Source: Dioscorea cayenensis subsp. rotundata
Taxonomy: Eukaryota; Streptophyta; Magnoliopsida; Dioscoreales; Dioscoreaceae
Length of the DNA stretch: 64,000 nucleotides
Direction of reading: 5' to 3'
Assembly: GCF_009730915.1 (NCBI RefSeq)
Contig: NC_052489.1
Coordinates: 620,001 to 684,000 of the forward strand
Translations under genes and position numbers: made by a program
The notes under the pieces: generated by a model
What the model was told of the DNA's origin: nothing
Database searches by the model: none
What the model saw: only the letters and a program-made list of their open reading frames with translations
Shown: positions 13,139 to 24,794 of the stretch, in pieces
Position numbering within the stretch: position 1 is the first letter of the stretch
Layout of the letters: every line of letters starts with the position of its first letter

Positions 13139-13147
13139 TTATATATA
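13139..13147 (-). promoter_or_regulatory. Probable TATA box of the Aux/IAA gene
   Basis: TATATATAA on the minus strand, 84-92 bp upstream of the Aux/IAA start codon at 13055. Position and sequence suit a plant TATA box with a short 5' UTR. Confidence 0.55.
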
Positions 13148-13222
13148 GAAGAATTAAAGTATAGCTAAAGGTGAAGGAGAAGAAGAAAGAAGAAGGAGAA
13201 TATAAAGAGGAAAGAGAGGAGG

Positions 13223-13983
13223 GAGACATGATTTGAAGTTAATTGGTGATGCAAGGAGTGCATGTAAATGGGACCGAGACAACGAAGTTTGTCTGTGGAC
13301 TATGAGGCAACATGTCGGGCCTGACTTCTTGGACCACGTCAACTCGGTTTAACCGTGTTAATTAATGGCCCTTACGGTTAGGGCTTATTACTTAATTAGT
13401 TATATATATTGAGCCCGGCCCGTTTAATAAGATGGTGAGAGAACTCAACTCATACATATATATATTGAAATATCAAGAGGAGTTAAATTAATGAATTGGT
13501 GCTACTTAATAAATAAAACTATATATAAAAAGACATTAAAGATGATTAAACTTTGTTACTAGATAGTAATATATAATCTAGTGAACGAACAACGTATATA
13601 TAGATGACTAATATTCGTAATTTTTTTTATAAATGTGATAAAAACAGTTAATTAAGGGTGGGGGTACAACGGAGAATTGAATATCCTGTTGCATGTGAAT
13701 ACTAATCACTCAATGATACAGGATTAATTAGGTTGTAAGTCTGTATTCATAATTGGGAGTATATATATATATTATACGTCTTTCATACTTGGATCAATGC
13801 TCATTGAATTAAAGACTCGTTTGCTATATTTGAAATTTCGAAACAAGATTTCGGGCTTAAGACCGGTCAACTCTAAGCGAGTTTTAAGCGAAGACTAGGT
13901 TGAGACTTGAGACAAGGCATGTGAACGGGCCATATATAAGATTGATACGGGTCGCAGATAGACACGGTTTGGGTGGGGAGACA
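13223..13983 (-). promoter_or_regulatory. Four auxin response elements (TGTCTC), all facing the Aux/IAA gene
   Basis: GAGACA on the plus strand, which is TGTCTC in gene sense, occurs at 13223-13228, 13276-13281, 13909-13914 and 13978-13983, at roughly -168, -221, -854 and -923 from the start codon. TGTCTC is the classic ARF binding element, and Aux/IAA genes are typical early auxin-induced genes. The same orientation of all four and the pairing (about 50 and 70 bp apart) support function; this part is inference. Confidence 0.6.
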
Positions 13984-14253
13984 AATGCATTGACATAGTA
14001 GTATGAGAGGTGGGTGGTCGTCCTGTTTCAAAGGGACACCATTTATATATATTATTATTGTTGTTGTTAATTAATTTTTTATTTTCTATATATATATACA
14101 TATATTTATAATATGTGGATGTTGGGTGTGAGAAATGATGAATATGAAAAGAGTTGTCTGGTACTTGGATATTTTGTGATCTTAATGTTGATTTTTTAGT
14201 ATATAATATGTATATGTTACTGGGAATGTGTGTGATTAATTACATGTTAGAAC

Positions 14254-14397
14254 TGTTAGATGTTGATAAGAATGGGCATCATTTCATTAGGGCAAGAGGC
14301 CAATAAATAGATACAATGTGTATAAATACAGAAGTAGTTAGTATGTATAAACAGTAAGATACAAAGTATAGTATAAGTATATACTAGTCCTCTAACA
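14254..14397 (-). repeat. 3' LTR of the young Copia element
   Basis: 144 bp, TGTTAG...TAACA on the plus strand, identical to the copy at 19303-19446. It is short for a Copia LTR. Confidence 0.95.
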
Positions 14398-17300
14398 CCC
14401 TCCCTCAAACTCACGGTGGATCATAAACTGAGAGTTTGTCAATCAGAAACTGAAATCGAGAAACAGTATGTGCCTTAGTGAAAAGATCAGCAAGCTGATA
14501 GGCGGAGGCAACATACGGAAGAAGAATAGTACCAGCATCGTAATGATGACGAACAAAATGTAGAGCAACCTCAAGATGTTTGGTGCGTTCATGAAATACA
14601 GGATTGGCAGCAATTTTGATGGCACTCTGATTGTCACAGTAGATAGGAGTGGGAGTAGATAAAGAGACACCAAAATCCACCAAAATATGACGCAACCAAA
14701 TAATCTCCTTGGCAGTGGAGGACATAGCACCATACTCGGCCTCGGCAGTAGAAAGAGCAACTGTGGTTTGTTTCTTGCTTTTCCAAGAGATAAGGGAATC
14801 TCCAAGGAAAATGCAGAAACCAGTGGTAGATTTGCGATCAGTAGAATCACCTGCCCAATCAGCATCACAATAGGCACGCAGCTCAAACGATGATGTGGCC
14901 GAGAAAAATAACGATCTAGTAAGAGTGCCACGGAGGTAACGAAGAACCCGCAGAAGTGCAGCATAATGAGTAGAGCGAGGAGCACTCACAAACTGACTGA
15001 GAACACGAACTGCATAAGCAATATCGGGTCGAGTGATGGTCAAGTAGACGAGAGCACCAACAAGAGCCCGATAACGAGTGGGATCAGTCAAAAGCTCACC
15101 ATCAGATGAGGAGAGACGGTGATGTAATTCAATGGGAGTGGAAGCAGTGCGAATATCGGTGATGTCAGCTCGTCGAAAAATGTCAGAGATGTATTTCTGC
15201 TGAGATAACAAATAACCGCGACGAGAATAAGCAATCTCAAGACCTAGAAAGTAACGAAGGGGACCAAGATCTTTCATCTGAAACTCGGTGTGTAACTGCT
15301 GTTTCAGAGAAATAATAGTCTCGGCATCATCACCAGAAATAACCATATCGTCAACATATAAAAGAAGAATAGTGAGACCACGAGGAGTCTGACGAGTGAA
15401 GAGAGCGTAATCATGAGAGCTCTCTGTGAAACCAAGAGCAAGAATCACACTGCGAAAACGCTCAAACCAGGCGCGAGGAGCCTGTTTGAGCCCATAAATA
15501 GCTCGACGAAGATGACACACATGCTGAGGAGGATGTGAGAAACCGTGAGGAGGAGTCATATAAAACCTCCTCGTAAAAGATCTCCATGTAAGAAAGCATT
15601 GGTCACATCTAATCGATAGAGCGGCTACCCGACGTGTTGCAGACAATGAGCAAGAAGAAGACGAGCAAGTAGTCAACTTGGCTACGTGAGCAAAGGTCTC
15701 GTCATAATCAATGCCATACTCTTGAGTAAAACCACGAGCAACAAGACGAGCCTTATAGCGCTCAATAGTGCCATCGCTGGGTCTTAATCCTATAGATCCA
15801 CCGACAACCGATGGGGAGTAACACCGTGAAGGAAGAGGAACGAGATCCCGTGTATGCATACGCTCAAGAGCCCCAAGTTCCTCTCGCATAGCCTCGCGCT
15901 AATGGGGATGTTGGGCGGCCTCACGATATGACGTGGCTCATGATAAGTGTGAACGGCAGCAAGAAAAGTCTGAAAATGTGGAGAGTAAGTAGAAGAAAGA
16001 GAAAGAGCATACCGAGCTGGAGGATGACGAACACGGTCTGGGTAACGACGAGGGATAGCAGGAGCATCTTCAGGGGAGGTGGGACTGGAGGAGGAGACGG
16101 GAGAAACACCTGAAGTATCAACATTTGCTGGGAGATGGGTAGAAGAAGGAGGAGAAATGCCAGAAGAAATGGTGGGTGAAGTTGTGGAGGCGGCAGGAAT
16201 GTCAGAGAAGTCGGGTAGAATAACTAAAGGTTTGGGAGTAGGAAAAGAAGAGGAAGTCCTAAGAAAAGAAAGATCTGGAGGAGGAGAGGTAAAGAAAGTG
16301 GTATCTTCAAGAAAGGTAACATGACGAGAAATACGAAGACGACGAGAGGTAGGATCATAGCAGCGATAACCCTTGTGTTCAGAGCTGTATCCAAGAAAAA
16401 TACACATCGCAGAACGCAGAGAGAGCTTAGTTCGCTCAGTGGAAGGCAGAAGTACAAAGCAAACACAACCAAATGTGCGAAGATGACCATAAGATGGGGA
16501 ACAAGAGAACAACCGCTCATAAGGAGTAACACCAGAAAGAGTGGAGGAAGGTGTTCTATTAATAAGATAGATGGATGTAAGAATAGCTTCAGCCCAAAAT
16601 TGTTGAGGAACAGAGGAGGCGAAAAGAAGGGCACGAGTAGTCTCAAGTATATGGCGATGCTTACGCTCAGCAACACCATTCTGAGCAGGTGTGTAAGGAC
16701 AGGACTGCTGAGAAAGGGTGCCATGAGAGGAAAGTAAGGCACGGAAAGATGTAGAGAGATATTCTTGAGCTCCATCAGTGCGAAGGACCTTGATTCGTTT
16801 ATCGAATTGAGTATGGACCATTTGTGTGAATTGAGAATAAATGGTGTAGACTTCAGAACGAGATCGCATTAGGTAGAGCCAGGTATATCTAGAAAAGTCA
16901 TCAATGAAGCTTATGTAATAAGAGAATCCAGTGAGAGAAGAGGAAGGAGCAGGACCCCAAACATCAGAATGTACTAGATCAAAAGTGGAGTTGGAAAAGG
17001 AGTCACTAGATGGAAAAGGAAGAGCCGAATGTTTAGCAAACTTACAACCCATACAAGAAGATAATGAGCCAGAAGAGACAGAACCAAGACACCCTGAACT
17101 AGTTAATAGTTTCAGGCGAGCATTAGATACATGTCCTAATCGAGCATGCCAACGATCTAATGAACAAACAGAAGCAACAATAGCAGGAGTACATATGGAA
17201 GGAGAGGTAGATATAGGTAGATGGAGAGACTCAAGGTGATAAAGCCCGCCAACTCTACGCCCGGTCCCAATCCTCTGACCTGTAAGATGGTCCTGCACAG

Positions 17301-19302
17301 AACAGGCAGAAGAAGAGAAGGTAACAGTCAAACCATGATCTGTAAGCTGACTGACAGAAATAAGATTTAAAGCTAAACCAGGAACATGGTGAACTGAGGG
17401 AATAGTAAATGAAGAAGACTGAAGATGACCGGACTGCGTGACAGGAAGAAGACTTCCGTCAGCAGTACGAACACTCGAAACAGGGTGAGTACTAGAATGA
17501 TGAACTAAGGTAGTAGCATCCGCAGTCATATGGTGAGTAGCACCAGAGTCTAAAATCCATAAGGAGGAAGACATACCAGAGGCAGCAGACATAACAGAGG
17601 AAGAGCTGGATTGCATGGCACGCTGCATGGCATGTAGTTGCTCTGTAAGCTTAGCAACCTGAGAAGCAATATCCCCGTAAGAATCGGGAGTCAAGGCCCT
17701 CGACAGAGCAGGCATGAGGTGAAGAAGGAACTCCAAAAAGACCGCTGAGGCGGACGATGCCGTGGATGCCGCCGCTGCCGCTGGCAAGCTTTGACATCGA
17801 GTCTTTGTATGGCCTTGTCGCTTGCAGTAACGGCAAAAAGGAGAGGATCCAGGAGAGGACAACGGAGCACTGGGAGTAAAGGTCCGAGAAGAGCGCGAAG
17901 ATGTCGCAGCCAAGACTGTATCTGAGAGCCGTGGACGTAGATGATGAGAGTGCATGTAGCCTTGTCTCCTCACCATAACACTCGCGCACAACATCATCAA
18001 AGGAGGGAATTGGGTCTCGATTAAGTAATTGGGTCGCGAACAGTGCTCATAGTCGGACGCGAGACGCATCAGAAACTCAAAGGTTCGCTGTGTCTGGCGA
18101 GACTGAATGCGAGCCTTACAACACTTGCACGCCAAACAAGTGGAAGGCTCTAAAGAGTCAAGTTGTCTCCACAATGATCGCACTCAGAACATATTCCCCT
18201 GCATGCAGCGCTCCCGCTGCTGAACATAGGTGAGATCCTGTAAAATAGCATACTGGCGAGCAGAGCTGGACTGCTCAAACATATGACGCAGATGGGTCCA
18301 CATAGCTAGGGCGCTGAAGATGCCCACTTTCCATGCGAATATCAACCTCGCATGATCGACGGATGATAGTATATCGTGCGATCGATCGCGGTAACCCATG
18401 AAGCAAAATGTACTCGCCGACTTTTTTTAGGAGGGGAGAGGTATCATCCACACGTCCAAATAACTCAGATCCAAGTAGAACGATACGTAGAAGTAGTGCA
18501 TCATTCTTTATAATCGGAGCTATTTAGCTGACATCCACCGACTAAGAAAAATTTCGAGTAGTAGAAGCCATGTGGGCAGGTTTTTCGGTTTTTAGTAAAC
18601 AACTATTAGTGAAATAACATCACATGAATGAGATAACATCACATGCAAACAAAATAAAAAATAAAATAATAATAATAATAATAACATCACATGCAAGCTT
18701 GTCTCCCATTATGTTTGGTCGGCCCAATTAGTGGAATGTCACCATCTTGTGAATAGGAACATCCACTATCATCACATGCAAAACAATGAATGCCATCAAG
18801 CTTGTTGACCAAATGAAGAAAGTTGCGATCATGCTGGCCAGCGGAAGGGACGATCGGCTTGTACGTGGATCTCAGTGGAAGCCTCGCCGATGAAGACTCT
18901 CTGATGTCCGAAACCACGGTGCTAGATGAACGGTAGGGATGGCCGGACTGCACAAGAGAAACTGAAGACGAGAAGAGTAAGAATGGTCGTCTGCAACGTG
19001 TATGATGGCGATGATGAGAAGGTACACGAGGACCGGAAGCAAGGAGCTGAAGAACTTGGAGGCGGTGGTCGGGACCAGGACAATGGCTCACAAGGCGTCA
19101 ATGGCGGCAGTGGTGGATGATCAACGAGGAAGTGAGGATCGCTGGCCGATCAACGTTGGCGGAGCCAAACTCAGAAGAGATCCGGCCGAGGAGAAGAGAC
19201 CCGGGAATGATGAGAACAAATCAGACTCTCAAAAGTCCAGCGAAGTGGACTCCGACCCGGCGGAAAAAAAAAAAAATTACCCAAAGAACATCTCTGATAC
19301 CA

Positions 19303-19446
19303 TGTTAGATGTTGATAAGAATGGGCATCATTTCATTAGGGCAAGAGGCCAATAAATAGATACAATGTGTATAAATACAGAAGTAGTTAGTATGTATAAA
19401 CAGTAAGATACAAAGTATAGTATAAGTATATACTAGTCCTCTAACA
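19303..19446 (-). repeat. 5' LTR of the young Copia element
   Basis: 144 bp, identical to the 3' copy. On the element's own strand it is followed directly by the initiator tRNA-Met primer site at about 19292-19302. Confidence 0.95.
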
Positions 19447-19451
19447 AGAAC

Positions 19452-19815
19452 TTCACTAATTTTTGGTTTTGCATGTGTTGTTGTTCATACATCTATTTAT
19501 AATATTCTTTCAATCTCTTCCAGCTCGTTTTCAAACATATATATATATATATATATGATACTCTCTCTCGCTCTTATAACAACATATAAATATATATATA
19601 TACAATTTAAAACTCAATGATGAAAAATACGATTGTTTTGTATATTATAGGGTACGTATGCACTATATATATATATATATGTATTTCTTGGGGTTTTTAT
19701 CTCTATACTTAGATGACAATAGATGCATGCATGATATCTTTGAAAAACAATATAATATATAAAAATTGTCAAGAAAAAAGGGAATATATAATTCTAGAAT
19801 AAATGAAGATATGAT

Positions 19816-19848
<33 letters not shown>

Positions 19849-22800
19849 AGATAAATATATATAAATGAGAAATGAAGAAAGTTACATGCACAAAATAATG
19901 TTGGAATATATTAGTAGAACTTGAGCTTCATTATCTTATATATGCTCTTGTTCATGCATCCATTACTACTCAAATTAATCTCTTCCAGCTCATTTCCAAA
20001 GATATGTTGACACTCATGCCATCCCTCTCTCTCTCTCTTTCTCTATCTCTCTTGACATTGTTTACAATATATATATATATATATATCTGATTAATTACTT
20101 GCTAGAGATTTCATATTGCGCCCATTTATTTCTACAAATCCTCCTCGGCCAGCTCATTTGGATGGAAATGATGCCTCTATTTCTCTTCCTATATGTATAT
20201 ATATATATATATATATATTAGAGGACCACAAAGAGGCTAATTAACGTTGAGCTGCATGAACACTTATAACCTTGGGGAGGTGGCAGTTGAGTGAATAGCT
20301 TTCAAATTAAAGAGTAATGGCATGGTCATCACTTGGTCTAACCATATCAACATTTCATTATTAAATGTTATTTGGTCCACACTGTACATGCGTGTGTGTG
20401 TGTGTGTGCGCGCGTGTGTGGGTGTCCTGATTCTAAGGATCACATATATATATATATATATATATAATTAAGCATGGCTGAGTTGCACGTTTGATATCTG
20501 TTTAGGATATATACATGCATGAACATGTGGTTCATGTACTTCCTTGCTATGACTTCAGATCTTCAATTAAACAGTGATATTTAACTACCCAGTTGCTTGG
20601 TTATTAATTTCATTCTAATCTCAAAGGATATATTCAAGAAATTAATTTGTAGGAGTTAATTAATGCATCATTACTTATAATTTGGACACTAATTTGATTT
20701 GCCTGACATATATTAATGTCGTTCCCCTCCGTGGTGTTTTTTTCACCGTGAATTGCTCACGTCTCCCTCTTTTGTGACTCAACTCTCCTTCGTCTTTTTA
20801 CATTTTATATGTGATATTTTATCTATGATGATATGTCTTTTTATTTTCTTTTATGTGTATCATTCTCTGTAATTCTCTTTTGTTATAATGAATTCATGTT
20901 TTATTCACTTTTTCAATATATATATTAATGAAAATTAAAAATAATGGACACTAATGTGCGCTTAATTAAATTAGACAATCATGCTTGTTATACTAAACAA
21001 ATAAAAACTCTTATTTGTCTCTTCAATATATATATATATATATATGAGAAGGAAAACCAGCTAGATTATACTCCAAAATCAAATTAAAATACCTTTAAAT
21101 TTTTAATTAATAATAACCAGCTCTTTGAAAGTTTTCAACAGTGTATTGGTTAACTAGCCCAAAATTAACCAAATATGTTTAAAGTTTAGATAAGTTAGAC
21201 ACTAATTAACATGATCAATCACCATATATACATCCAATACAAAGTTTTGAGATGGTACAAGTTTCCTTCTTTAATATTCTTCATAAGATAAGATTAATCA
21301 TCATGTTAATATATATAAGTCTCACTGTCCATATCACATAATATTATAAAATAAAAAAAAACTTGATAATGATTAATATTAAATAAGAATAATAAGAACA
21401 TGAAGTTGATGTAACACTTCTCAAATATAGATCAAAGGTGAGTGTTTGAGATATTTCCACAATTGTTTTTAACTTTAAAAAATAATAATAAGAGAATGGA
21501 TTCATGTGAAATCATGTCAATGAGAACACGTGTGCTGTCATTTCAAGATCCTTTTCAGCCATTAATGGAGAAGAAAGGAGTGGTGAGATGGAATATGGCT
21601 TCATGAACAGTGGAAATTAACCCCCAAAATAATGTTGAAATGAAATATATATTTTAGATAAAGTATATTTATTAATTAGTAGATGAAATTAAGGCATTGT
21701 CATTTCATTTGTCAACATGACTCCTTTTGCCTTTGAATGAATGTATGCATGAAAATTTATATAAAATAAAATGAAATCAATAAATTCTTGAGCCCATTAT
21801 GCTTTGTCTCATGTGTCTTGTGCTTTGCCTTCTTCAAATATCCAACATCATCTCACTTTGGATTCCCTTCAAATATGGTCTCCTTGTCTTCTTAATTTCA
21901 TGTTCTTTTGGAAATTAGGTTGCATGCGTATGTTATTTAACTTATGTTTTATTAATACTGAAATTTGAAAGATAAACCATACAAGCTATACTCAATGTTT
22001 TTCATAGCGTAACATGTTCCTACTTAATAGTTATTATCTATCTCTACTGAAATCAGTATTTTTTTAACTATTATTTTAATTTTATAATTTTTTTAATAAA
22101 GTGGATAAATCATAATTTTATTTAAAAAATTGAAAAAAAAACATTATTTTTAATTTTTTTTAATTATATAACCACTTTTATTTTTTCAACAAAATTATAA
22201 TTTATTCACTTATATATATAACACAAATTATTTGTTTATTTTAGGTAAAAAAAAAACATGATTATTTGTCTAATAAAAATATATATCTTTAAATATTGAA
22301 ATAAAATTTGAAGTATTAAGAACACACGTGTGAAAGATTGGTGTCATGCAATACCAAGACATTATTGATAGAACATTGATATATCATTCAACTATTTTTC
22401 TCAAAGACAAGATCCAACATGATCTCTCAATGTTTTAATAATGCATTTATATTGCCCTTTTTTATTGTTGAGTTGATGAGGTCCACAACTCCTTTTTTTT
22501 TTCTTTTTTTCTTTTTTTTTCAAAACTAATAATTCATATTAATGTGCAAGTTTGAAAAATAAGATCAAGTCCTAATTAGAAACCTTTAATTAAATTTTGA
22601 AATTATTATAATATGAAAACTAATGAAGAATATGCTTGATTATAATTACCTTGCATGTATCTGTGTGTGTGATGTCATTTCAATATCCTTCTTTTTTCCT
22701 ACATGTTTTGAATGTTTTTAAAGTTAAATTATGAGAACATTCACCATAAATCATAAGTCAATTATATTAATTATTACCTGGTTTATTTGTCAAACAAGAT

Positions 22801-23630
22801 TGTTGACCATTGATTGGAAGACTTGCAATTCTCATGATTCTCATGAAAAATTTAAACAGACTCTTATATTTCTAGAAACTTATCCATTGACAAGTCAAAG
22901 TTTTAAAAATTAAAAAAAAAATTAGAACATTATTATTATCTTAGTAAATTTCAAGTAAAACTTAAACATAACAAGCAAACAAGAATTTTTTTTTCATATC
23001 ATTTTTTTAATAGTTAATTTCAAGCCATTCATTTAGATGAGTTGTATAGCGTGTGAAGTAGGGAAACTCAAGTTCATGTAGACACTCTTATAAATTAATG
23101 TTTCTTATAAATTAATCTTGAATTAATATAACTATAATATATACATACAAATGGTTCAAATACTAAATAAGTTTGAATGTTGATTTAATCAAAATTGCGT
23201 CTTATTCAACTTTAACTTATTATTAATTAGTGATACTTGTTTAGAGTAACATAGATTTAAAAGACATTACTATTAATGTTTATATGAAACTAAACAGACA
23301 TCAAATAAATGATAAATCAAAAACATTTGAAAACTAGCACCAAAAAAGGTCTAAGGTCTTCTGTTAAGATGCACAAGGAAACAGAGAAGAAAATTCCAAT
23401 TAAACTTCCCTTGTCCTTAATCAATAGAACCAAACAAAGAAAGAACATTCAAGATCAATTTAAGGCTGCTCTGCTCATTCAATGAACCACAAAACAAACT
23501 TGTCTTAAAGTCTGTAGCACCAACAAAGACTTTTCAAATGCAAGCAAAGACTTAAAAATAATCCAGTTTTCTTTCTTCATCACATGCCTAACATTTCTTT
23601 GATCTAATCCAAACACATCATCTGATACAA
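19452..23630. other. Gene-free, AT- and microsatellite-rich intergenic region
   Basis: No coding signal found on either strand. It holds many (TA)n tracts (for example 19535-19556, 20065-20085, 20195-20218 and 20440-20465), a (CT)n tract at about 19819-19848, a (GT)n/(GC)n tract at 20394-20420, and poly-T/poly-A tracts at 22490-22520. About 19452-19600 and 19910-20090 look like imperfect copies of each other, both containing an AATCTCTTCCAGCTC block followed by a CT-rich then TA-rich part. The young Copia element is inserted at the left edge of the first copy. The right end must contain the PR-4 promoter. Confidence 0.6.
22101..22210. repeat. Imperfect inverted repeat (possible small MITE or hairpin)
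   Basis: A left arm starting GTGGATAAATCATAATTTTA and a right arm ending ATAATTTATTCAC pair over about 35 bp with several mismatches. The region is so AT-rich that chance pairing cannot be excluded, and no target duplication is clear. Confidence 0.35.
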
Positions 23631-23639
23631 TAAAAATCC

Positions 23640-23648
23640 TATAAATAG
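23640..23648 (+). promoter_or_regulatory. TATA box of the PR-4 gene
   Basis: TATAAATAG, 63-71 bp before the PR-4 start codon, in a good plant TATA context with an A/C-rich leader (ACAAACACAAACAC) downstream. Confidence 0.7.
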
Positions 23649-23710
23649 ATCTTCATCACCAACAAACAAAGACACAGACACAAACACAAACACAAGTAGC
23701 AGCAGCAGCA

Positions 23711-24292
23711 ATGGAGATGAGTAAGAAGATGGTAGTTGTTTCAGTGATGGTTATGGTTGTGGTGTTTGGGTTGTTGGATGATGGTGTGAAAGCACAACAA
23801 GCAAGCAATGTGAGAGCCACATATCACTACTACAATCCATCACAGAACAACTGGGATTTGAATGCTGTGAGTGCATATTGTGCAACATGGGATGCTGACA
23901 AGTCTCTAGCTTGGAGGCAGAAGTATGGATGGACTGCTTTTTGTGGCCCTTCAGGGCCTACAGGTCAGGCTGCTTGTGGAAAGTGTTTGTTGGTAAGTAC
24001 ATATATATATATATATATATATATACATACACACTCTATGATAAACTATTTGTAATGATTGCATACATATATATATATATAGTAGAGATGACATTGAATG
24101 CTTTTGTTGTTGATACAGGTGACTAATACTAAAACTAATGCTCAAGTAACAGTGAGAATAGTGGACCAGTGTTCTAATGGAGGCCTGGACTTAGATTGGA
24201 GTGTGTTTCAGCAGATTGACACTGATGGTAGTGGTTATGCTCAAGGTCATCTGATTGTCAACTATCAGTTTGTGGATTGTGGAGATAACTAG
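23711..24292 (+). CDS. PR4: PR-4 (barwin-domain) defence protein, class II
   Basis: Secreted pathogenesis-related protein of the barwin family; members bind chitin-type glycans and many have RNase and antifungal activity. Two exons, 23711-23992 and 24119-24292, with a 126-bp GT-AG intron full of (TA)n. The product is 151 residues. Residues 1-28 form a signal peptide (hydrophobic [15 protein letters not shown], cleavage likely after VKA before QQ). The barwin domain follows: RATYHYYNP, ready-made cysteines in YCATWD, FCGPSG, CGKC, DQCSNGG and VDCGDN, giving the six cysteines of the fold. There is no N-terminal hevein domain, so it is the class II form. The start is the first ATG after the leader. 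The frame and splice sites are intact. Confidence 0.96.
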
Positions 24293-24794
24293 CTTTATCT
24301 ATCTACTTATCTATGTATGAATAACAAGGGTGTTACTGTTATCTCCATCATACAGAGCTAATGGAGGACAATAATGATGTATGCTTGTATCTGGGCTTCA
24401 AATAAATGATAAAGATATTATCTGAATATAGAGGTTTATATCAACCAACAAAACTTGTGATAATATTTTCACATGAAAATGTTTATTGACATAAAACAAA
24501 AAGAAAAAAGTACAAATGAGTAGCAATTTATTATCTATCCCCTTGCAACCATCTTGATGTATTCTTTTTTTCATGTTCAAAGGAGAAAGATTAGTAATAT
24601 AACAGGGGGAGAGGGTGAACAAAACCCTTTGCTACTTGCTACATCTCATGTCTCAACATTGACAATCAGAATAACACAGTTTATAGTATCAGGATATCAG
24701 GCACAAGGTAATGGACATTGTTACTTGCTGACAATTTGAAGGGTTTGTTACATAAAACAAACGAGATCTTCGGTGTATAGAGAGGTTGGTTTTT

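Larger units (their letters stand above)
14254..19446 (-). mobile_element. Young Copia-type LTR retrotransposon with 144-bp LTRs
   Basis: A 5.2-kb element transcribed on the minus strand, flanked by a perfect 5-bp target duplication AGAAC (14249-14253 and 19447-19451). The two LTRs appear identical base for base, so insertion was recent. A primer binding site TGGTATCAGAG, complementary to initiator tRNA-Met, abuts the right (5') LTR, and a purine tract GAGGGAGGG abuts the left (3') LTR. The coding region holds gag (about 18.0-19.1 kb), zinc knuckle CRYCKRQGHTKTRC, protease LDSGATHHM, GAG-pre-integrase WHARLGHVS, integrase, reverse transcriptase YVDDM and RNase H down to about 14.4 kb. It looks largely preserved but broken a few times, so not autonomous as read. 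Confidence 0.96.

Noticed and set aside
15928-17239. Plus-strand reading frames with basic or acidic composition inside the young Copia element
   Set aside because: They are antisense shadows of the minus-strand integrase and protease region.
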